DNA of 64,000 nucleotides, from assembly GCF_018687715.1 (NCBI RefSeq), contig NC_056758.1, forward strand, positions 38,535,467 to 38,599,466. Direction: 5' to 3'. The notes under the pieces are model-generated. The model was not told the origin of the DNA. It worked only from the letters and a program-made list of their open reading frames with translations, and did no database searches. The DNA is from Carya illinoinensis (taxonomy: Eukaryota > Streptophyta > Magnoliopsida > Fagales > Juglandaceae). The first letter of the stretch is position 1. The number at the start of each line of letters is the position of its first letter. The position numbers were made by a program, and so were the translations under genes. Positions 59,115 to 64,000 of this stretch are shown here, piece by piece.

Positions 59115-61438
59115 CTATATGCATAAGAATATAAGTGCTTCCTTTGAGGGATCAGGGAGCGAGCGATCGAGGACAACTGGACAAGGGCTTTCTTCTATAT
59201 TTAGGCCGGGGTTGGCTCAAGATCATATATATATATATATATATATATTTATCGTTTGGAGACACATGCAAAGGAACAGAGAGTACTTAGCTAGGGCTGC
59301 ATTTTCAGTGCAAGAATAATGTTAAGTTTGTGGGCTGTGTCTCTCTTGTCCTGATACGAGCCTCAGCCCCGGGGAGACGGGACAATCGAACGAGCAAGAT
59401 AGATAGAGAGATGCATAGCGATAAAATCCATCATTGCTAAAAACCAGATTATTCCCTGGCATGGGGCCACCAGTACGATTCCAAAGATTATTCACATGTC
59501 CCACATCCTCTCAATGCGTCCTCATCTACCAAAATTCCATGGCCCAATAGTCCCTCCTCATCATCATCATCATAATGTTTCTCGGATATAGTTAACATCT
59601 CTTTCCTCTTACTCAAGTTAATATAATTTTCCCTAATTTTCATGCTTAAATCTTCAAATCTTTTGGGGAAAAAAATCGTGAAAGGTTATCAACATAACGT
59701 CTCCAGCCTATCTCCTTGCAGCCTCCCTCTTTTTCTCGATCGATACCCCAATCAATATTTCTAAAAGAAAGAAAGAAAAAGATCATCAATCGATCATTGA
59801 CTTCTGGGTTAAGCTAGTAGCTTGATATTTTGTCAATTGTTGTATTAGAAAATTACTGATCCGTACACTTAATGACATGAAGCATCTCTTGAAATATGTT
59901 TGGTCTACCAATGCGTAGCACCTATATTATAATTGAATCGATCATACATTCACAGATCGAAGAGATTCTACTCTTCATTGATCAATTGACTGGTTTGCGT
60001 GTGGATGACAAGCTAATATAAACATAATTTAGAGACTCCGTACACAGATAATATAATGATTTTATGCCCATTTAGTCTTTTGATATATTAATATATATAT
60101 ATAGAGTAGGTATTAAGTTTCCTATTGATTAGTTAATTTTATCCAAATAGTAAACAACCGTGTGCTGTGGTGCAGAATGCAGAAAAACCTAGAAAACTGA
60201 GGTTTTTGTCTCAAGTTCAGTGAGATATATATGTGTGTGTGTGTGTGTGTATACACGTGTGACATATCGATATTTATTTATTGTGTGATATAATGGGCAT
60301 GCAGTTTGTGATGGTCAAATATTTTAAATCTCTAATGGAAAATGATCTTCAATTGCAAGAACGAGTTCAAAATAAGAATCCATGCTGCCTCGACGCGTCC
60401 TTAAACTAGTTCGGACCTAATTAAGTACTTATTAAAGCATGAACAACTCAGTACTCCAACCATGGAACTATATATCGACCCATGCAGTATATTGACATTA
60501 CATATTCATGCAATAACGACATCATGTACATGAATGGGAACAAGAAGCTCAAATTTGTGCAAAAAAGAAAAATCTGCACCGGATGTATAGCTAGCTAGGG
60601 TTGTGGCCGGCAAGACTCTTGTTCTATCTCAAATCAAAGAAAATTAAAAAAAGAAAAAAAGAAAAAGAAAAAAAGAGCACGTAGGGACATGGGCACAACA
60701 CTCATATATATAACCCCGAGCCATAAACTCAAGAGCCGTGCAAGAAAAACTCACGTTGGTCGACCAGTACTCTTGATGTTTAATTAGCAACTCTTTTCAG
60801 GCCAACATGAGATAGGGACATTTTGAGTGACTGACATAAAAATTTACATCATGAAGTCTTTTAATGCACGGCACCTCCCAAATCCCACTTAATATATATA
60901 TTCACAAGATCAATATCTCAATCCCTTCCAGCAGTGATCATTGCGGTTCTTAAGTCGCATATGATCATTTGTTGATAGCATAGCCAGCGAGCATCTATAT
61001 ATAGCATGCAGTAAAGCCAAGAAAAGTGGAAAAAACAAAACAGAGCGATAAAGGAAATTAACCAAGTTTTATATTCATCCTATTCGGAAGTCTAATCTAA
61101 ATTAATACATAAAATAAAAGAAATAATATCTATCTTGATATCTACACAAAATTGAAATCAAATGATGCATGCCTCACATCTTTGACCAAATTACTTATTC
61201 ATGATTGTTTAAATAGAAAAAGAAAAGAGAAAAAAACATTAAAAGAAAAGATAACATGATGCCCCAATTAAACTACTGGCTATGGCGTGGTGGCTAATTC
61301 ATCAGCTTTATATCACAATATCATAAATTATTCAATAATCAACACCACCAATACTAGTTTCATTTATCGCAGCACCAAAACCCTATTCATATCGTACTTA
61401 AACACTACTGTGATTCGTGTAGTATTATAGATCCTAAA

Positions 61439-62668
61439 TTAATCTGACGGACAAATCCACGAATCAAATGTACCTTCAGTACTCCCCCTCGTAGACACAT
61501 TCCCTAAAGCTTTCTCATGGTTGAAATCCGATGATGAAGATGTTGAGTAGTTCAACTTACAGCCACCAACACGCGCCGAATTACTTCCATAATTCCCATC
61601 CAAAGACCTAAAATGACGATCTTCGTTCCCATCGTTCGATCCAGCTTCATGATTTGGGAGCCCACTAAGGTTTACATTGACATGTCCATGGCTCATACCC
61701 AACTCCTCAAGGGATGGTATTCCTACACTTCCTGGAGGGGGTGCACCAAATCCTGACACATTGAATGAAGGGTGAACAGATGGCTGGGGGAGAGACTGGA
61801 ATGTGAGAATTGGGTTTTGCACATTCAGCATATTTCGAGTCTGTCTTGGAAAGCCTAGATTGGACGGGACTTGCGGGTATAAATTATTTAAGGTATTGGT
61901 GTTGGTAGCAATATCGCCCATGGTATTGTTGAACGCTGAAGAAGAAGGAGAAGAAGACACAAATGGTGATGAGTGGACCTTTTGGGCAGAAGGACGTAAA
62001 GGGTGAAGAACTCCAGCCGGTTCCAAATTACCAGGCCGCAAGGCCGAGCTATTGCCGAAGAGATCAAACCGGCGAAAGTAGGGTACTGATGAACCTGAAA
62101 AGGGTGGTGAGGGAATCCCAGTGAATTCTTGCACCATTGCCCTGAAATTCGAGGTGTCGGTGGAGAGAACAGTGGTGGGTGCTCTCCTTGTAGCTCTAGT
62201 TCGCTTCTTGGAGTTGCGGACTACGTTGGGTTGTGCTGTAGCTCGTGCGCCATTGTCATGAACAGGTCGTATTTGCATCGATGATGGACTTGAACCCCGG
62301 TCAAGTCCACGAGCCGCTAAGATGGATTGGCTTGATGATGATGATGAGGGTGGTACGTTTCCAAGGCCAGTGCAATTGGCTTCAGATCTGGGGCCTCTAG
62401 ATTGAACCGCATCAATATTATGTAGCATAGAATTGGGATGGGAGTTTGCTTGAGATTGAGAGAAAGCATGGGTATAATTAGATGAAAGATCCAACAAATT
62501 GGATTGGTGGTTTTGGTGGGGAGAAAAAATCAAAGGCTGTAGATTTGACATAGAACCATAGTGACTTGGAGGATTCATGAAGACCGGGGCTGACCCTGCC
62601 CGTGAATCATACTCTTGATCATCACCACCACTAGAAGATTGCATACTTCCACTACTACCAGAATCCAT
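61439..62668 (-). CDS. VQ-motif protein (transcriptional co-regulator)
   Basis: Single exon, 409 aa, starting MDSGSSGSMQSSSGGDD, the conserved N-terminus of this VQ clade. The VQ motif FRAMVQEFTG lies at residues 175-184, preceded by a basic nuclear-localisation-like SKKRTRATRR (153-162) and PTTVLSTDTSN, and followed by IPSPPFSG.SVPYFRRFDLF. Low-complexity Ser/Pro/Asn regions make up the rest. VQ proteins bind WRKY transcription factors in the nucleus and are often MAP-kinase targets in defence. Several SP sites here fit that, but the partner is unknown. An in-frame upstream ATG (62714-62716) would add MPFTTLLCLSLIFKLV; I judge it leader sequence, since family members begin at MDSG. Confidence 0.92.
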   Translation of the reverse strand: MDSGSSGSMQSSSGGDDQEYDSRAGSAPVFMNPPSHYGSMSNLQPLIFSPHQNHQSNLLDLSSNYTHAFSQSQANSHPNSMLHNIDAVQSRGPRSEANCTGLGNVPPSSSSSSQSILAARGLDRGSSPSSMQIRPVHDNGARATAQPNVVRNSKKRTRATRRAPTTVLSTDTSNFRAMVQEFTGIPSPPFSGSSVPYFRRFDLFGNSSALRPGNLEPAGVLHPLRPSAQKVHSSPFVSSSPSSSAFNNTMGDIATNTNTLNNLYPQVPSNLGFPRQTRNMLNVQNPILTFQSLPQPSVHPSFNVSGFGAPPPGSVGIPSLEELGMSHGHVNVNLSGLPNHEAGSNDGNEDRHFRSLDGNYGSNSARVGGCKLNYSTSSSSDFNHEKALGNVSTRGSTEGTFDSWICPSD

Positions 62669-62785
62669 AACTAACTTGAAAATTAAAGAAAGACAAAGTA
62701 GGGTAGTAAATGGCAAAGAAAATCAATGTGAAAGCTTACAAATAAAGAAACCTGGAAGGAGAAGGTGATTGATGTTGGGAAAGCT

Positions 62786-62825
<40 letters not shown>

Positions 62826-64000
62826 CAAATTATGAGTGTGCTGCAAAAGAATCGATGAAGTGAATGAATAGAGACATCTTCTGAACCAGCTTTACATGAA
62901 AGCCCATATCTTTGAATCCCGGATCTGCAATGGAAGCAGATCTTTTCCTTGTCTTTCACATGCAGCAAAAGTTTCCATAAAAAGACGAGAGAATATGCGG
63001 GTAGATGTTAATTATGACGGACGAAGGTGAAGCTAGGGTGAAGGTATGGAGACATGAGATGATCCCTCAGTTTGTTCTGTGATTCTTCTCGCTTTCTTTG
63101 CCCGATGTTCTGAACTAGGGTTCCAGAGTAGGAAAGAGAGAGAAATGAAAGGAGAGGAAATGTTATTTAACCTTTATGCTCAGAAAAAGAGGGCTCAACA
63201 AAGGAAAGATCCTCTAGAGAGTGCAGGGTGGGGTCGCCATTTGAGTAGAGAGAAGATAGGTGCCGGTGGCTGGCAACGGGTCAAACTCAAAGTGTCTCTG
63301 TGTTTGAGAGAGAGAGAGAGAGAGAGAGAGCGGGCCGGCTGATATACGTTAGGAGTAGGAAACGAAGAAAAGGATGTGAGATTTAAAGCAGTACCTAACA
63401 ACAACGAAAGATGGAGGGGGAAGGAAAGAATCGTAAAAGTAGAATAGTATAAAGTGAATATAAAAGTGGGCTAGCTTACAGCAAAATTGGGCCCAAACAT
63501 GATGTAAACAAAACGTCCAGCACCACCGCAGACCAAATTTAAATCGATATTGGGTTGTAAAAATAATTACATGGGTATTATTATTCTAACTATCAATGCA
63601 TACGAATAATGATATATATAATTTTAAAAGAACATGATTTATATATATATATAAAGAATATTATAAAAAAAATGAAAATTTTATTTTATTTTTTATAATG
63701 GATATGCTTTTTTATAAAAAATTTATACTTTTAAGATATGTTCTTACATGACTATTTATATGCATGCACACAACAACAACAACAAAAAACAGCTGGCCAA
63801 CTTAAATGTTAATTTGTAGCACAAAAGAGTGACTGCTTGTCGTTTCTCTATACACGTTGACTAGTAACATGTATTTAAAAACTTTATTTTATGAGTACTT
63901 CTTATACAATATGAATTGCGTAAATATTGAATATTTATTTATTTTAAAAGAATGTGATTTATTATTAAAAAATTAATTTTTTCATGTAAAACTCATATTT
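62669..64000. other. leader and promoter of the VQ gene, then AT-rich DNA
   Basis: 62669 to about 63100 is the likely 5' leader, with GA repeats at 62791-62821. Short frames here (for example 62723-62968) are not conserved. Another GA tract lies at 63307-63330. From 63540 to the edge the sequence is AT-rich and empty. Confidence 0.45.
62791..62821. repeat. (GA)n microsatellite in the VQ leader
   Basis: About 15 GA units, read as (TC)n in the VQ transcript direction. Confidence 0.95.

Larger units (their letters stand above)
52608..61438. other. 8.8-kb gene-poor region
   Basis: 52608-52740 is the MFS leader/promoter. The rest shows no recognised protein or RNA gene. Contents: TA repeats (53251-53274, 59226-59249), a (CT)n tract at 54391-54422, unannotated less AT-rich patches at 54890-55260 and 55560-55900, a family C MITE (56262-56425), G-box motifs at 57259-57292, a family B MITE (57425-57600), and a TA/GA compound repeat at 59041-59110. 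I looked for the mature sequences of common conserved plant microRNAs and found none. 58900-61000 carries many promoter-like GCTAGCT/TATA phrases and could contain a non-coding transcript. Confidence 0.4.

Noticed and set aside
58900..59500. Possible microRNA precursor near the TA/GA repeat
   Set aside because: No mature sequence of a common conserved plant microRNA and no convincing long stem found by eye.
1..64000. CRISPR arrays, LTR retrotransposon pairs, riboswitches, viral insertions
   Set aside because: None seen: no regularly spaced repeats, no paired long terminal repeats with primer-binding sites, and no viral protein signatures.

Overview
The window is nuclear DNA of a flowering plant: AT-rich, long intergenic stretches full of short terminal-inverted-repeat relics, GT..AG introns, plant-specific gene families (VQ, STP sugar transporter, MIK2-like LRR kinase, FAR1-related) and an intron-less nuclear tRNA-Lys. 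A woody eudicot, perhaps Fagales (walnut, hickory, oak relatives), is my inference from the look of the repeats; the sequence does not prove it. No bacterial, viral or organellar genome block was seen.

Layout. 1-1107: first exon of an STP-type hexose transporter running off the left edge (minus). 2377-10032: a structurally complete Mutator-like DNA transposon (MULE) with ~55-bp terminal inverted repeats and a perfect 10-bp target duplication. It holds two convergent genes, a GRF zinc-finger/membrane-anchor protein (plus) and a FAR1-type transposase (minus), with a captured exon of a nucleostemin-like GTPase between them. 12216-13246: a Harbinger-like non-autonomous element. 15046-17243: SR splicing factor SC35 (plus, 8 exons). 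21328-24570: LRR receptor kinase of the MIK2 type (plus). 25268-30163: Pumilio/PUF RNA-binding protein (minus, 5 exons). 32307-35599: HN1/JPT-like DUF4057 protein (minus, 5 exons). 40090-40162: tRNA-Lys(CUU) (minus). 40756-41933: retroposed insert with a 19-bp target duplication. 42713-46823: chloroplast-type methyltransferase (plus, 8 exons). 49417-52607: MFS transporter (minus, 3 exons). 52608-61438: long gene-poor stretch. 61439-62668: VQ-motif protein (minus).

As usual in plants, the host genes are independent units, not an operon: RNA processing (SC35, PUF), cell-surface signalling (LRR-RLK), defence-type transcriptional co-regulation (VQ), transport (STP, MFS) and plastid methylation. 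The unit whose parts do work together is the MULE. Its layout recalls maize MuDR, two genes transcribed inward from the two ends, but the transposase is FAR1-type and the second gene is a GRF-finger protein with a C-terminal membrane segment. Every exon junction below was worked out by hand from GT..AG sites and reading-frame continuity; all coding models close in frame without frameshifts or internal stops.
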